64,000 nucleotides of DNA from a bacterium (GCA_016708025.1 JADJGQ010000001.1:744001-808000), one strand, 5' to 3'. Counted from the first letter of the stretch, positions 24,157 to 33,276 are shown. Translations and numbers: made by a program. The notes: generated by a model not told the origin, from the sequence alone.

Positions 24157-26409
24157 ATGAAACAGAATTTAATCCCTCGCATTCTGCTCCTGAGCGTGCT
24201 GGCCATAGCCCCGGGAGCACACGCCGATTTTGTTGACTTGCTGGTCAATGACGACAATCTCGCCACCACGCATGAGCGACCGCGCGTCGCGGTGGCACCC
24301 TCAGGCAGTTTCGCTATCGTCTGGGCCGATCAACGAAGTGGCCAGAGCGATATCTACTTCCAGCGCATTTCCCTTGCCGGGACGCGCATCAACTCGAACC
24401 AACTCATGAATCTCGATACGCTGAGCGGATGGCAGGCATATCCTGCATTAGGTGCGGCTGCCTCGGGACAGTATACCGCAGTCTGGCAGGATTTCAGAAA
24501 CAGCAGCTATCCGTATGATCCGGATGTGTATCACCAGCGGACCGATTCATCGGGCAGTCCGATCGGCGAGAATATCTCACTGACAGTCGAATTGCCTGAT
24601 TCTCTGAAAGAGGCTCCCGATCTGGCGATCGCATCCGATGGCACCGGGATGGTGGTCTGGGCGGATTACCGGAATCGAAACTGGGATATCTTCGGTCAGT
24701 TTCTGGCGGCGGATGGTTCGCGCATCGGAAACAACTTCAAGATCAACGATGATGTCACTTCTGCGCAGCAACATGGTGCGCGAGTGTCTGTGGCTCCCGG
24801 CGGATGGTATGCTGTCGTCTGGTACGACAACCGTCAGGGGAGTGATGATATTTTCGTCCAGATGTATTCAGCCAATGGGGTCAAGCGCGGGAGTAATCTC
24901 CGCGCTAATTCCGATATCAGTTCTGCGCGACAGGCATTTCCGGATATTGCGGCCGATGGCCGCGGGAGATTTCATGTCGTCTGGACCGACTGGCGCAACG
25001 GGAGTTATCCGACCAATCCTGATGTTTACTATCGCAAATTTGATACGCTGTTTCAGGCGTTGACGATCGACACGCGTTTGAACACCGATGGGTCAACACG
25101 CCCGCAGCGCGACCCGGCCGTCGCGGCTGACCGCATGGGGAATGTGGGGATGGTCTGGGCCGATTCGACGGCTTCCTCGTGGGATGTGATGGGGCAAATA
25201 CTGGATGCCGATGGTGCCGTTCGCGTCGCCTCCACGCGCATGCATACTCCTTCAGACAGTGCGCAATTACAGCCGGATATTGCCCTCGATGGACGGTACC
25301 GGTATGTCACCTGGTCCGATAAACGGTTGGGGCGGTTTGATATTTACACGGCCGTCGCAAAGTACAACGATCCACATGTGGCGGCCACGCCGGCATCGCT
25401 GTCGTTTAGTATGAATCCCGGTGGTCCGCTCCCGTCGGCGCAAACGGTGGTGGTTGAACATGCCGGGCTAAACAGTCTGCATTTTTCGGCGGTCTCATCG
25501 CAAAGCTGGCTGCAAGTGTCTCCGGCATCGGGGACAACACCGGATACTCTCTCATTCTCGGTCACTTCACTCCTTCCCGAGGGAATTCACTCTGCCGAAG
25601 TACGGATTGTTGACACCGACAATGGTGACTCATCGCTGGTAGTAACGGTGACTGTGAATTCGGCCGTGTCGGTCAGCGCGGACTCGGTCATCTGTGGGGC
25701 GGTCAGTTGTCTTCCTGTTGACTCGACCGATCTGCCGATTGAGATCTATCTGGAGAGCGCAGCAAGAGGAATGGTCATACCGCTAACGTGGGACAGCAGT
25801 TACTTCGCAATCGGGTCTGTAACGCTCACTCCGACGCTTGCATCGCGTGCAACGGCGCAGTTGGCCTCAAATGAAGCAGGGAGTACCTGCGTGGTAGTTA
25901 CGGCAAACCCAGGCGACAGTTTACCGTCAGGGAAATACGAAGCGATGAACCTGCGGATACTGACCACCGCATCGGAAGGCTTTAGCCCACTGGATAGTAT
26001 CACGCTCGATAGCTTCAGTCTACACATAGCGGCCATGGATGGAAGCTGGTCGCGCCCTCTGTTTATTCCAGGGGAGGTCACGGTCAGCAGTACGACTGAT
26101 GTTGGCGATCCGGAGCCACCGCATAGTTTGCCGCAGTTCGGTCTGGAACAGAACTATCCGAATCCGTTCAATGGATCGACGGTGATCAGGTATTCGCTGG
26201 TGGAACGGTCCTCAGTTCGCCTTGAAATATTCAATGTTCTAGGGCAATCGATTCGAGTGCTTTCGGTCGGAGAATTGTCCGCTGGTGAACACTCACTGGT
26301 CTGGGATGGACGGACGCTCAATGGGCGCGATGCGCCATCCGGTATCTACTTTTACCGGTTACTGGCGGGAGAATCCAGCCAGGTCCGGAAAATGATCCTG
26401 TTGAAGTAG
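24157..26409 (+). CDS. Secreted seven-bladed propeller protein with BACON-like and sorting domains
   Basis: I start at the ATG at 24157 (750 residues), which opens a signal peptide (MKQNLIPRILLLSVLAIAPGAHA). Residues about 25-415 contain seven repeats with a core like VVWAD-R-G--DI---Q (FAIVWADQRSGQSDIYFQ, GMVVWADYRNRNWDIFGQ, YAVVWYDNRQGSDDIFVQ and so on), consistent with a seven-bladed beta propeller. About 415-510 resembles a BACON/Ig module (SLSFSMNPGGP, QSWLQVSPASG). About 510-645 has a cohesin-like look. The last 90 residues form a Por/FlgD-type sorting domain (QNYPNPFNGSTVIRYSL, YFYRLLAGES). It is probably an exported surface protein of unknown ligand. No Shine-Dalgarno sequence is evident. 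Confidence 0.8.
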   Translation: MKQNLIPRILLLSVLAIAPGAHADFVDLLVNDDNLATTHERPRVAVAPSGSFAIVWADQRSGQSDIYFQRISLAGTRINSNQLMNLDTLSGWQAYPALGAAASGQYTAVWQDFRNSSYPYDPDVYHQRTDSSGSPIGENISLTVELPDSLKEAPDLAIASDGTGMVVWADYRNRNWDIFGQFLAADGSRIGNNFKINDDVTSAQQHGARVSVAPGGWYAVVWYDNRQGSDDIFVQMYSANGVKRGSNLRANSDISSARQAFPDIAADGRGRFHVVWTDWRNGSYPTNPDVYYRKFDTLFQALTIDTRLNTDGSTRPQRDPAVAADRMGNVGMVWADSTASSWDVMGQILDADGAVRVASTRMHTPSDSAQLQPDIALDGRYRYVTWSDKRLGRFDIYTAVAKYNDPHVAATPASLSFSMNPGGPLPSAQTVVVEHAGLNSLHFSAVSSQSWLQVSPASGTTPDTLSFSVTSLLPEGIHSAEVRIVDTDNGDSSLVVTVTVNSAVSVSADSVICGAVSCLPVDSTDLPIEIYLESAARGMVIPLTWDSSYFAIGSVTLTPTLASRATAQLASNEAGSTCVVVTANPGDSLPSGKYEAMNLRILTTASEGFSPLDSITLDSFSLHIAAMDGSWSRPLFIPGEVTVSSTTDVGDPEPPHSLPQFGLEQNYPNPFNGSTVIRYSLVERSSVRLEIFNVLGQSIRVLSVGELSAGEHSLVWDGRTLNGRDAPSGIYFYRLLAGESSQVRKMILLK

Positions 26410-26448
26410 CCAAATTCCTTCTTAGACCCTGCAATCAGGCAAAAAAGT

Positions 26449-26474
26449 GCCGTTCCGGGTGAACCCCGGACGGC
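26449..26474 (+). terminator. GC-rich hairpin, possible terminator
   Basis: GCCGTTCCGGG (26449-26459) can pair with CCCGGACGGC (to 26474) with a single bulge and a short loop. No T run follows, so termination efficiency is uncertain. Confidence 0.45.
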
Positions 26475-26530
26475 CTGTTCCTCGTACTACTAGCCAGTAG
26501 AAGAATGTCGCAAAACAAGATGGAGGCGTT

Positions 26531-27769
26531 ATGATCCGAGCCCGACTACTGCTGACCGCCCTGCTGGTGGGACTCGCGGCAACCGCACTGGCCGCCGACA
26601 ACGGGGGACGTATCTACGGAAAGATCACCACAGTCGACGGAGACACGTACGAAGGGTTGATCCGGTGGGATAAGAATGAAGCAAGTTGGGTCGATCTCCT
26701 GAACGGGACGAAAGAACTTGATGAGGATAACGCCGACAAGTCCTCGCAGAACTCTCGCCGCAAATCCAAAAAGGTGCAAGTGTTCGGCATGAATGTGGCT
26801 CAGTGGGATTTTGATGAAAACGGCTGGCCCGGTTCGGCGGAGTCCGGCATTCGTTTCGGCCATATCAAGTCGATCGAAGCGCGCGGAGATGATGAGGCGA
26901 GACTGACCCTCAAGTCCGGCGAAACCGTGATCTTGTCCGGCGGTTCGACCGATATCGGCTCCAACATGCGCGAACTGATAATCGAGGATAACAGCGAAGG
27001 GGAGACCGAGTTGTCGTGGGAGGATATCGATCAGGTTGAGTTTATGCCGACCAAGACGGGATTGGAGTCCTCGCTCGGTGAACGGCTGTACGGCACGCTG
27101 ACGACACGCCGCGGTGATACGTATACCGGGTTTGTGGCGTGGGATGTCGACGAAGTCTTTTCGTCCGATCTGCTCGAAGGGGAATCCAAGGATCGGAATC
27201 GCAAGGTCAAATTCGAGAAGATCGCATCGATCGAGCGCTATTCCTCGAGTGGTTCGACTGTTCATCTCAGGGGAGGAGAAGAGCTGATTCTCAAAGGCTC
27301 AAACGATGTCGATGAAAGCAACAATGGCATAATCATTGCCGATCCCGCTTTTGGCCAGGTGACCGTAACCTGGGATCAGTTCGAATTGCTTGAATTCAAG
27401 CCAGCTCCGGGACAGCCAAGTTATGACAAGTTTGACGGCGGGCATCGCCTCAAAGGGACGGTGACGACCGAAGACGGCGACACTTATACCGGGACGATCC
27501 GCTGGGATAATGATGAAGAATATTCTTGGGAGATCCTGGATGGCGAGTACCGCGATCTCCAATTCGATATCGAGTTGGGATTAGTGAAGTCAATCGAGCG
27601 GACAACTTCGCGGAGCTGCGAAGTAACTATCTCCGATGGTCGGACATTCCGCCTGCGCGGATCCAATGATGTCGATTCGGGAAACAAGGGGATATTCATC
27701 GACACCGGCAAAGGGAAAGAGATCCGGGTCGACTGGGAAGACTTCACCAAGGTGGAGTTGACGAAATAA
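26531..27769 (+). CDS. Secreted protein built from three tandem beta repeats, unknown function
   Basis: This 412-residue protein has a signal peptide (ARLLLTALLVGLAATALAA) and GGAGG before the ATG. The mature protein repeats a unit three times, at about residues 26, 184 and 305. Each unit starts like RIYGKITTVDGDTYEGLIRWD / RLYGTLTTRRGDTYTGFVAWD / RLKGTVTTEDGDTYTGTIRWD. It continues with a VKSIE strand, a GEE-L-L-GSNDVD segment and a closing V-WEDF--VEF strand. The first unit has a charged insertion of about 25 residues. The pattern suggests small SH3-like barrels. I do not recognise a named family. It is flanked by a hairpin and a terminator, so it is probably a single-gene transcript. Confidence 0.75.
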   Translation: MIRARLLLTALLVGLAATALAADNGGRIYGKITTVDGDTYEGLIRWDKNEASWVDLLNGTKELDEDNADKSSQNSRRKSKKVQVFGMNVAQWDFDENGWPGSAESGIRFGHIKSIEARGDDEARLTLKSGETVILSGGSTDIGSNMRELIIEDNSEGETELSWEDIDQVEFMPTKTGLESSLGERLYGTLTTRRGDTYTGFVAWDVDEVFSSDLLEGESKDRNRKVKFEKIASIERYSSSGSTVHLRGGEELILKGSNDVDESNNGIIIADPAFGQVTVTWDQFELLEFKPAPGQPSYDKFDGGHRLKGTVTTEDGDTYTGTIRWDNDEEYSWEILDGEYRDLQFDIELGLVKSIERTTSRSCEVTISDGRTFRLRGSNDVDSGNKGIFIDTGKGKEIRVDWEDFTKVELTK

Positions 27770-27808
27770 AAAACGTACGCCGCTTCAGAAGTATATGACA
27801 GCAGAACT

Positions 27809-27838
27809 GCCGCCATCCATGGCGGCTTTCTGTTTTTT
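27809..27838 (+). terminator. Rho-independent terminator
   Basis: GCCGCCA (27809-27815), a TCCA loop, TGGCGGC (27820-27826), then TTTCTGTTTTTT. It ends the triple-repeat gene. Confidence 0.88.
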
Positions 27839-27991
27839 AGGAGAGTCTTCTTCGGCCAAGCAAATTGGGCATAGGTATGAGCCTAACGTCTGAGGACCCT
27901 CCGTAGTCTGGTGTGTGATGACATAAAGTAGCGAAAAATCCCCCGGATTGTCAAGCAGATTTCGGGCGCCGAAGTCCGTTCCGACAGGCAG

Positions 27992-28020
27992 AAAAAAGCC
28001 CTCGCATGCGAGGGCTTTTC
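27992..28020 (-). terminator. Terminator of the purD-purE-TPR transcript
   Basis: The self-complementary AGCCCTCGCATGCGAGGGCT (27997-28016) is flanked by six A on the left and four T on the right. Read on the minus strand the stem is followed by six U, as expected after the minus-strand TPR gene; it could also act weakly in the other direction. Confidence 0.85.
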
Positions 28021-28041
28021 CTTGGTCATAATAGGGGCGAA

Positions 28042-28956
28042 CTAGTTGCCGGCTTTGGCCGCTTTGGCAGCCTGCAGCTCTTTGACATGCTGAGTGGCAA
28101 TGGCAACATCATCCTGGGCCTTTGGCTGGTTCTTCGCCAGGCGAATATATTCCTGCCAGTTGGTCAGATGAACGTCGATGCTGTCCGGGTTGAGCGTTTC
28201 GGTTGCAAACGCGTAGTTGTAAGCGGCCTTGTAATTTTTCGGATCATCCTGGAGCGCGCTCTTGAACTGCTCGGCCGCAAGTGCGTATTTCTCCGCCTGC
28301 AGATGCAGGTTGCCGATGGCGAAGTGGGCTTGAGCATTGTCCGCCTTCAAGGCAAGCGACTGTTCATAGGCATTCATCGCGGACTTGGTATTTTTCTCCC
28401 GCTCGTAAGCCTTACCAAGTGCATACCAGGTTTCATCAGTGGCCGCATTCCATGTGTGGATTTTTTCGATGGTCGCGATCACAGCAGGCTGGTCGCCCGC
28501 TTTCCCCTGCACTTTGGCTATCTCCAGCATCATCGCGGCGCTATCCGCAAGCGTAGCGGAGTTTTTGACCGCGCCTTCGAAAGCCTGGATCGATTCCGGG
28601 TAACGCTTGAGGACAGATTGTACTTTGGCGAGGTTGACGAAAGCTTCGGTATTGTCCGGCTTCTTTTCCGTCGCCAGTTTGAAATTCTGAACCGCATCAT
28701 CATACTTCTCGGTGGCGAAATAAACGACGCCGAGATTGAGGTAGGCATCATAGTAGGAGGCGTCGGCCTCGATAGCCTTCTTATACGCGGCGACAGCGGC
28801 ATCGTAGTTCTTAGCCTGTTTGGCCGTCTGCCCTTCATTATAGGCTGCTTTGGCGGCATCCGTCTGCGCAAAGAGTGAGGTGGTGGTGGCAGCAAAGACG
28901 CAGAGGCAGAGGATCAGAACTCGCGCGATGCCGCCGATGTGGCGATTTGTTACCAT
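28042..28956 (-). CDS. Secreted TPR protein
   Basis: This 304-residue protein has a signal peptide (RVLILCLCVFAATTTSLFAQ). The mature protein is about eight tetratricopeptide repeats, such as YDAAVAAYKKAIEADASYYDAYLNLGVVY and YDDAVQNFKLATEKKPDNTEAFVNLAKV, ending in an Ala/Lys-rich tail. GGAGA lies about 7 bases before the ATG on the minus strand. TPR proteins of this kind are periplasmic scaffolds; no partner is apparent. It lies 81 bases after purE on the same strand and shares its terminator, so it may be the last gene of that transcript, although no functional link is obvious. Confidence 0.85.
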   Translation of the reverse strand: MVTNRHIGGIARVLILCLCVFAATTTSLFAQTDAAKAAYNEGQTAKQAKNYDAAVAAYKKAIEADASYYDAYLNLGVVYFATEKYDDAVQNFKLATEKKPDNTEAFVNLAKVQSVLKRYPESIQAFEGAVKNSATLADSAAMMLEIAKVQGKAGDQPAVIATIEKIHTWNAATDETWYALGKAYEREKNTKSAMNAYEQSLALKADNAQAHFAIGNLHLQAEKYALAAEQFKSALQDDPKNYKAAYNYAFATETLNPDSIDVHLTNWQEYIRLAKNQPKAQDDVAIATQHVKELQAAKAAKAGN

Positions 28957-29037
28957 GCATTCTCCTTCCAGTGTAGCAACAGTTATCAGTTGTACAGTTT
29001 GAGTCGGGCCATGTTCCCGCGACCGGATCGCGCTGTC

Positions 29038-29484
29038 TCAGAGCGATTTGCGGTGCGATTCCAGGGCGGCTTTGACGTCGGGGTACTTAAGCGCCAGGAT
29101 CCGGGCAGCCAAAATGGCTGCATTCTTAGCGCCGGGAGTTCCGATAGCCACACCCGCAACCGGGATACCCGGAGGCATCTGAGTCACGGACAATAGTGAA
29201 TCAAGGCCATTCAGCGCTGCCGGTAATGGGACGCCGATGACCGGCAGTAACGAATGTGCGGCCGCCACTCCGGGGAGTGCGGCAGAGAGCCCAGCCATGG
29301 CGACGATCACTTCAAAGCCGCGCGAAGCGGCATTCACCGTGAGGTCCCCGGTTCTCTCCGGATGACGATGGGCAGAGGAGACCTCGATCGATCCTTCGAT
29401 CGCCAGCTTGGTCAGTTCGGCCCTGCAGGTCTCAGCATACTCGAGGTCCGACTTGGACCCAACTATGATCAGTACTTTCGGCAT
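29038..29484 (-). CDS. purE: N5-carboxyaminoimidazole ribonucleotide mutase PurE
   Basis: This 148-residue protein has the PurE fold and motifs: VGSKSDLEYAE near the N-terminus, SAHRHPERT with the conserved catalytic His, and LPVIGVPL plus SVTQMPPGIPV. It acts in purine synthesis, moving the carboxylate onto the imidazole ring. The loop that reads AGGAAHLPG in E. coli reads AGLSAALPG here, so the second histidine is an alanine; similar loops occur in other bacterial PurE proteins. It follows purD by two bases on the same strand. PurK is not in the window, so whether this enzyme uses N5-CAIR or CO2 directly cannot be told from here. Confidence 0.93.
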   Translation of the reverse strand: MPKVLIIVGSKSDLEYAETCRAELTKLAIEGSIEVSSAHRHPERTGDLTVNAASRGFEVIVAMAGLSAALPGVAAAHSLLPVIGVPLPAALNGLDSLLSVTQMPPGIPVAGVAIGTPGAKNAAILAARILALKYPDVKAALESHRKSL

Positions 29485-29486
29485 AG

Positions 29487-30776
29487 CTATTTGGTCGTCT
29501 CCGCTTTTTGAGGAAAGGCCTTGGCGCCGATATCGCGACGGAACATGGCGCCATCAAATCTGATCTTTTTGACCGTACCGTAGGCGCGGTCGATCGCGCT
29601 CTTTAAGTCGGCATCGATCCCCGTCACACCAAGCACCCGTCCACCGGTGGTGAAATAGCGGTTATTTTCCCGCTTGGTGCCGGCATGAAAGACCGGGGAA
29701 TTGTTATCTTTGAGCGACTCAAGGCCATTAATCGGAATTCCCTTTCGGTAGTTCCCTGGGTAGCCCTTGGAGGCCATGATCACACAGGCGGCAGCGCCTT
29801 TACGCCAGTCGAGCTTGGGCATATTTCCGACCTTACCATCGACAACCGCCATCATGATGTCCACCAGATCGGTTTTGAGCAAAGGCAAAACGACCTGGGT
29901 TTCCGGGTCACCGAAGCGGCAATTGAATTCGAGCACTTTCGGGCCAGCTTCAGTTAGCATTAGTCCAGCGTAGAGCACTCCGGAATAAGTGATCCCTTCA
30001 TTGCGCAGTCCATTGATGGTCGGAAGTAAAACATGCTCCTGCACCTGTTCAAGGATCTCGGGAGTAATGAAATCGACCGGACAATACGCGCCCATGCCGC
30101 CGGTGTTGGGACCGCGGTCATTGTCGAGTGCGCGCTTATGATCCTGACTTGGCAATAGTGGAACAATGACCTTGCCATCGGTAACTGCCATGATTGAAAC
30201 TTCGGTGCCCGACAGGAAGGATTCGATGACGATCCGTTCGCCGGCTTTGCCGAAGATCTTTTTGATCATCATCTCTTCAAGGGCGATGGTTGCCTGAGCG
30301 ACATCTTTGACAACAGCGACCCCTTTGCCCGCCGCCAGACCATCGGCCTTGATCACCAAAGGGAATTCAGCGGAATTGCAGAATCCGACTGCTTCGGCAA
30401 ATGAGGTGAAGACCCTGAACGGGGCAGTGGGGATATGATATTGCCGCATGAACTCTTTGGAGAAGACTTTGGAGCTCTCCAGTTGAGCCGCCTTTTTGTC
30501 GGGACCAAAGATGCGGAGTTTGCGCCGCTGGAAATCATCGACCACGCCGACCGAGAGCGGTTGTTCGGGGCCCACGACCGTCAGGTCGATTTTGTTGCGC
30601 TGGGCGAACTCGATCAAGCTTCGGGTAGCATCGGCTTTGATATTCACGCACTTGGCGATCTGGGAGATGCCGCCGTTTCCGGGGGCACAGAAGATCTTGT
30701 CGACCTTCCTGGATTGCTTCAATTTCCAGATGAGGGCGTGTTCACGACCGCCGGAGCCTATTACCAGTATATTCAT
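29487..30776 (-). CDS. purD: Phosphoribosylamine-glycine ligase PurD
   Basis: This 429-residue ATP-grasp enzyme joins glycine to phosphoribosylamine in purine synthesis. The N-terminal MNILVIGSGGREHAL, the VVGPEQPL motif, the ATP-binding IKADGLAAGKGVAVV, the DHKRALDNDRGPNTGGMGA loop and ECNCRFGDPETQ-like metal site (here LEFNCRFGDPETQ) are all present. Length is normal. It is the first gene of a minus-strand transcript with purE. The 232-base gap upstream separates it from the divergent carboxypeptidase gene and contains a 6-bp hairpin (CCGGTT/AACCGG, about 30819-30843). Confidence 0.96.
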   Translation of the reverse strand: MNILVIGSGGREHALIWKLKQSRKVDKIFCAPGNGGISQIAKCVNIKADATRSLIEFAQRNKIDLTVVGPEQPLSVGVVDDFQRRKLRIFGPDKKAAQLESSKVFSKEFMRQYHIPTAPFRVFTSFAEAVGFCNSAEFPLVIKADGLAAGKGVAVVKDVAQATIALEEMMIKKIFGKAGERIVIESFLSGTEVSIMAVTDGKVIVPLLPSQDHKRALDNDRGPNTGGMGAYCPVDFITPEILEQVQEHVLLPTINGLRNEGITYSGVLYAGLMLTEAGPKVLEFNCRFGDPETQVVLPLLKTDLVDIMMAVVDGKVGNMPKLDWRKGAAACVIMASKGYPGNYRKGIPINGLESLKDNNSPVFHAGTKRENNRYFTTGGRVLGVTGIDADLKSAIDRAYGTVKKIRFDGAMFRRDIGAKAFPQKAETTK

Positions 30777-30881
30777 ATGCTTAGTCCATATCCTTGCGAA
30801 ACCGCTAATCTACAGCCGGTTCGGCAGATAGGGCAACCGGTTTTTTCATCGCCCAAACTGGCGATGAACGGGAGAAAGCTG

Positions 30882-30909
30882 TTGCCGATTTTGCCGAATC
30901 CATTATCTT
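30882..30909 (+). promoter_or_regulatory. Putative promoter of the M14 carboxypeptidase gene
   Basis: TTGCCG (30882-30887), a 16-base spacer and TATCTT (30904-30909), about 90 bases upstream of the start codon. Confidence 0.4.
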
Positions 30910-31008
30910 GTAAGCAGATACTTACCATCGGCCATCCCCTTTTCCTCACATGGCCGGCTGGAATAATACCGTGCTGGCATTGTAGACTATCCACCAGAAG
31001 GAGTTGGC

Positions 31009-33165
31009 ATGTATCGCCCGTTCGTACTGTCCCTGTTTTTCTGTTTACTCGTCGCGGGTACGACTGTCGCTGAGCAAGCAACCATTTCCAAGATCGTCGT
31101 CGATCGTATCACCAAATCACAATATCTCGATCTGGCCAGTTTGGGGTTGGATGTGGTCGAGGCAGAGGGGGACCGATTCGAGATCCTGGCCAAACCAGGG
31201 GACCGACAGAAACTCCAGCAACTCGGCATTCCATACCAGGTAGAACATGAGGACCTTTCGCTATTCTACGCGGAGCGAGCGGCCGTGCCGAACGGAGGGT
31301 TCCGGACATTTGCGCAAATAGTAGCGCTCCTTGACTCTCTCTCCGCCGCACGCCCCGATATCATGACCGCGAAGTTTTCGATCGGCCAATCGGTGGAGGG
31401 AGAAGAGATCTGGGTAGTCAAAGTTTCGGATAATCCAAATGTCGATGAAAACGAGCCGGAAGTTTTCTACAATAGTTATATCCACGCACGCGAGCCTGCC
31501 GGAGCCGCCGCTCTCTTGAATGTGCTTCGCCATCTGATCGCCAATTATGGGATCGATCCGGAAGTAACGGATATCGTCGATACCCGGGAGCTCTACTTCA
31601 TGCCGGTGGTTAACCCGGACGGCGTGAAATACAACGAGTCGACCAATCCGGATGGTGGCGGGTTGTGGCGGAAGAACCGCCGGAACACCGGTAGCGCTTT
31701 TGGAGTAGATCTGAACCGGAATTTTGCATTCAAGTGGGGATATGACGATATCGGTTCGTCACCCAGCGCGAGCAGTGAAGTCTACCGCGGACCCTCGGCG
31801 TTCTCTGAAATAGAGACGCAGCTACTCAGGGATTTCGTGATCTCGCGTAATTTCTCGGTCTGCAACAATATCCACACCTATTCGAACCTCGTTATCTGGC
31901 CATATGGCTATGACCGGATCTACTCCCATCAGGAAGATTTCTTTCAGGAATTAGGGGATTCGCTGACCCAGTACAATGGTTATGCGCCCGATGTAAGCTG
32001 GACGCTTTATCCGACCAACGGCGCCGCCGATGACTGGATGTGGGGAGATACGATCTCCAAGCCGAGGTTTGTCTCGTTCACGACTGAGATCGGCGGGAAT
32101 ACCGATGGCTTCTGGCCGGCGCCGGCCCGCATCCCGGCGCTTGAGGCAGAGAACCTGTATCCGAACCTCTTCCTGGCCAAGATCGCGGATAATCCATTGC
32201 AATTGGCGCCTCCGGCCCGGGCTGTCGTATCCGTGCCTGATTCAGTCGGCACAACTTATACGGTGACATGGCAAACGGCTGACAGCATCAATCAGCCGGT
32301 CAGTTACGCACTGTACGAACTGAGCAGCAAGCAGACGATCACTGATATCGCCGAATCCAACGATGGTTACTGGTCAACCGAAAAGATGACTTTGTCATCC
32401 GCGCGGAAGCGCAGTGGCAATTTCTCCTGGCATTCTCAGAACACTAATAAAGCGCATCACTGGCTGCTTTCGCAGACGCCGTACAAAGTGCAGACCGGCG
32501 ACTCGCTGGTATTCTGGCTCTGGTATGATCTGGAGACTGACTGGGATTACTTTTATGCCCAGATATCAATCGATGGCGGCTTTGACTTCATTAATTTGCC
32601 GAATAGTCGGACCACTAATAGTGACCCGAACAATCTCAACCTGGGGAATGGTATCACCGGTTCATCCGGCGGCTGGGTCAGAGTCGCATACGACATTTCG
32701 GCGTATGCCGGGAAAGAAGTCTTTATCCGACTGACACAGTTCACCGATTCATTCTCGTTGAATGAAGGGGTCTACATTGATGATATTGAGAATGTGGATA
32801 TCTTCGGGAGTGAGGTGCTGGTTTCAGCGGCGATAGTCGACACCGAGTACACGTTTACCGGACATGCCTCTGGCGACTTCTGGTATCGTGTGACGGGGAC
32901 CGATGCTGAAAATCAGGTTAGCCGGAAGTCTACTCTGGCCGGGACGACCGTCTACCAGGGGATCATTATAGGCGATCTGAATGGGGATATGCTGATCGAT
33001 ATCAGCGACCTGAGCTACCTGATCTCGTACCTCCTCGGGCTGGTATCAGCGCCAGTCCCTCTGGAACGGGCGAATGTCAATTGTGCGGGACCGGTTGATA
33101 TCAGCGACCTGTCGCGGATGATCTCTTTTATGGTGGGACAATCACCCGCGCCAAGTTGTCCATAA
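31009..33165 (+). CDS. Secreted M14 zinc carboxypeptidase with jelly-roll and dockerin modules
   Basis: This 718-residue protein has a signal peptide (FVLSLFFCLLVAGTTVA) and AGAAGGAG before the ATG. After a propeptide (to about 100), the M14 domain holds the zinc ligands His159-Glu162 (YIHAREPAG) and His289 (NNIHTYSN), with the catalytic Glu near 360 (FTTEIGGN). About 410-610 is a beta-sandwich like those in immune-inhibitor-A-type metalloproteases (TDWDYFYAQISIDGG, VFIRLTQFTDS). The C-terminus is a type I dockerin: GDLNGDMLIDISDLSYLI is a good calcium loop, the second copy (VNCAGPVDISDLSRMI) is degenerate. It would degrade peptides outside the cell. No classical cohesin scaffold is nearby. 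Confidence 0.9.
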   Translation: MYRPFVLSLFFCLLVAGTTVAEQATISKIVVDRITKSQYLDLASLGLDVVEAEGDRFEILAKPGDRQKLQQLGIPYQVEHEDLSLFYAERAAVPNGGFRTFAQIVALLDSLSAARPDIMTAKFSIGQSVEGEEIWVVKVSDNPNVDENEPEVFYNSYIHAREPAGAAALLNVLRHLIANYGIDPEVTDIVDTRELYFMPVVNPDGVKYNESTNPDGGGLWRKNRRNTGSAFGVDLNRNFAFKWGYDDIGSSPSASSEVYRGPSAFSEIETQLLRDFVISRNFSVCNNIHTYSNLVIWPYGYDRIYSHQEDFFQELGDSLTQYNGYAPDVSWTLYPTNGAADDWMWGDTISKPRFVSFTTEIGGNTDGFWPAPARIPALEAENLYPNLFLAKIADNPLQLAPPARAVVSVPDSVGTTYTVTWQTADSINQPVSYALYELSSKQTITDIAESNDGYWSTEKMTLSSARKRSGNFSWHSQNTNKAHHWLLSQTPYKVQTGDSLVFWLWYDLETDWDYFYAQISIDGGFDFINLPNSRTTNSDPNNLNLGNGITGSSGGWVRVAYDISAYAGKEVFIRLTQFTDSFSLNEGVYIDDIENVDIFGSEVLVSAAIVDTEYTFTGHASGDFWYRVTGTDAENQVSRKSTLAGTTVYQGIIIGDLNGDMLIDISDLSYLISYLLGLVSAPVPLERANVNCAGPVDISDLSRMISFMVGQSPAPSCP

Positions 33166-33186
33166 CAGGCTGAGACAGACGCAAAG

Positions 33187-33219
33187 GCGCCGAGCGTTCA
33201 TCGTTCGGCGCTTTTTCTT
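33187..33219 (+). terminator. Rho-independent terminator
   Basis: A 10-bp stem (33187-33196 with 33202-33211, one G-U pair) and five T, ending the carboxypeptidase gene. Confidence 0.88.
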
Positions 33220-33246
33220 TGCCTATTTCGAACTGAACAAAGCCAG

Positions 33247-33276
33247 TTGACAAGCCGTCTGGTGGTAACGTATCTT
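33247..33276 (+). promoter_or_regulatory. Putative promoter of the beta-barrel gene
   Basis: A perfect TTGACA (33247-33252), an 18-base spacer and TATCTT (33271-33276). The leader to the ATG at 33361 would be about 78 bases. Confidence 0.5.

Noticed and set aside
26546..27265. Minus-strand reading frame of 239 codons
   Set aside because: Opposite the triple-repeat secreted protein; no motif, no ribosome site, composition typical of a shadow frame.
28006..28878. Plus-strand reading frame of 290 codons
   Set aside because: Antisense to the signal-peptide-bearing TPR gene on the minus strand, which has a ribosome site, repeats and a terminator; the plus frame has none of these.
30819..30843. 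Hairpin CCGGTT/AACCGG followed by six T upstream of purD
   Set aside because: Read on the plus strand it looks like a terminator, but no plus-strand gene precedes it; on the minus strand no U run follows. Left as a hairpin of unknown role.
30435..31073. Plus-strand reading frame of 212 codons across the purD start
   Set aside because: Most of it is antisense to purD; it runs through the divergent promoter region into the carboxypeptidase gene without homology.
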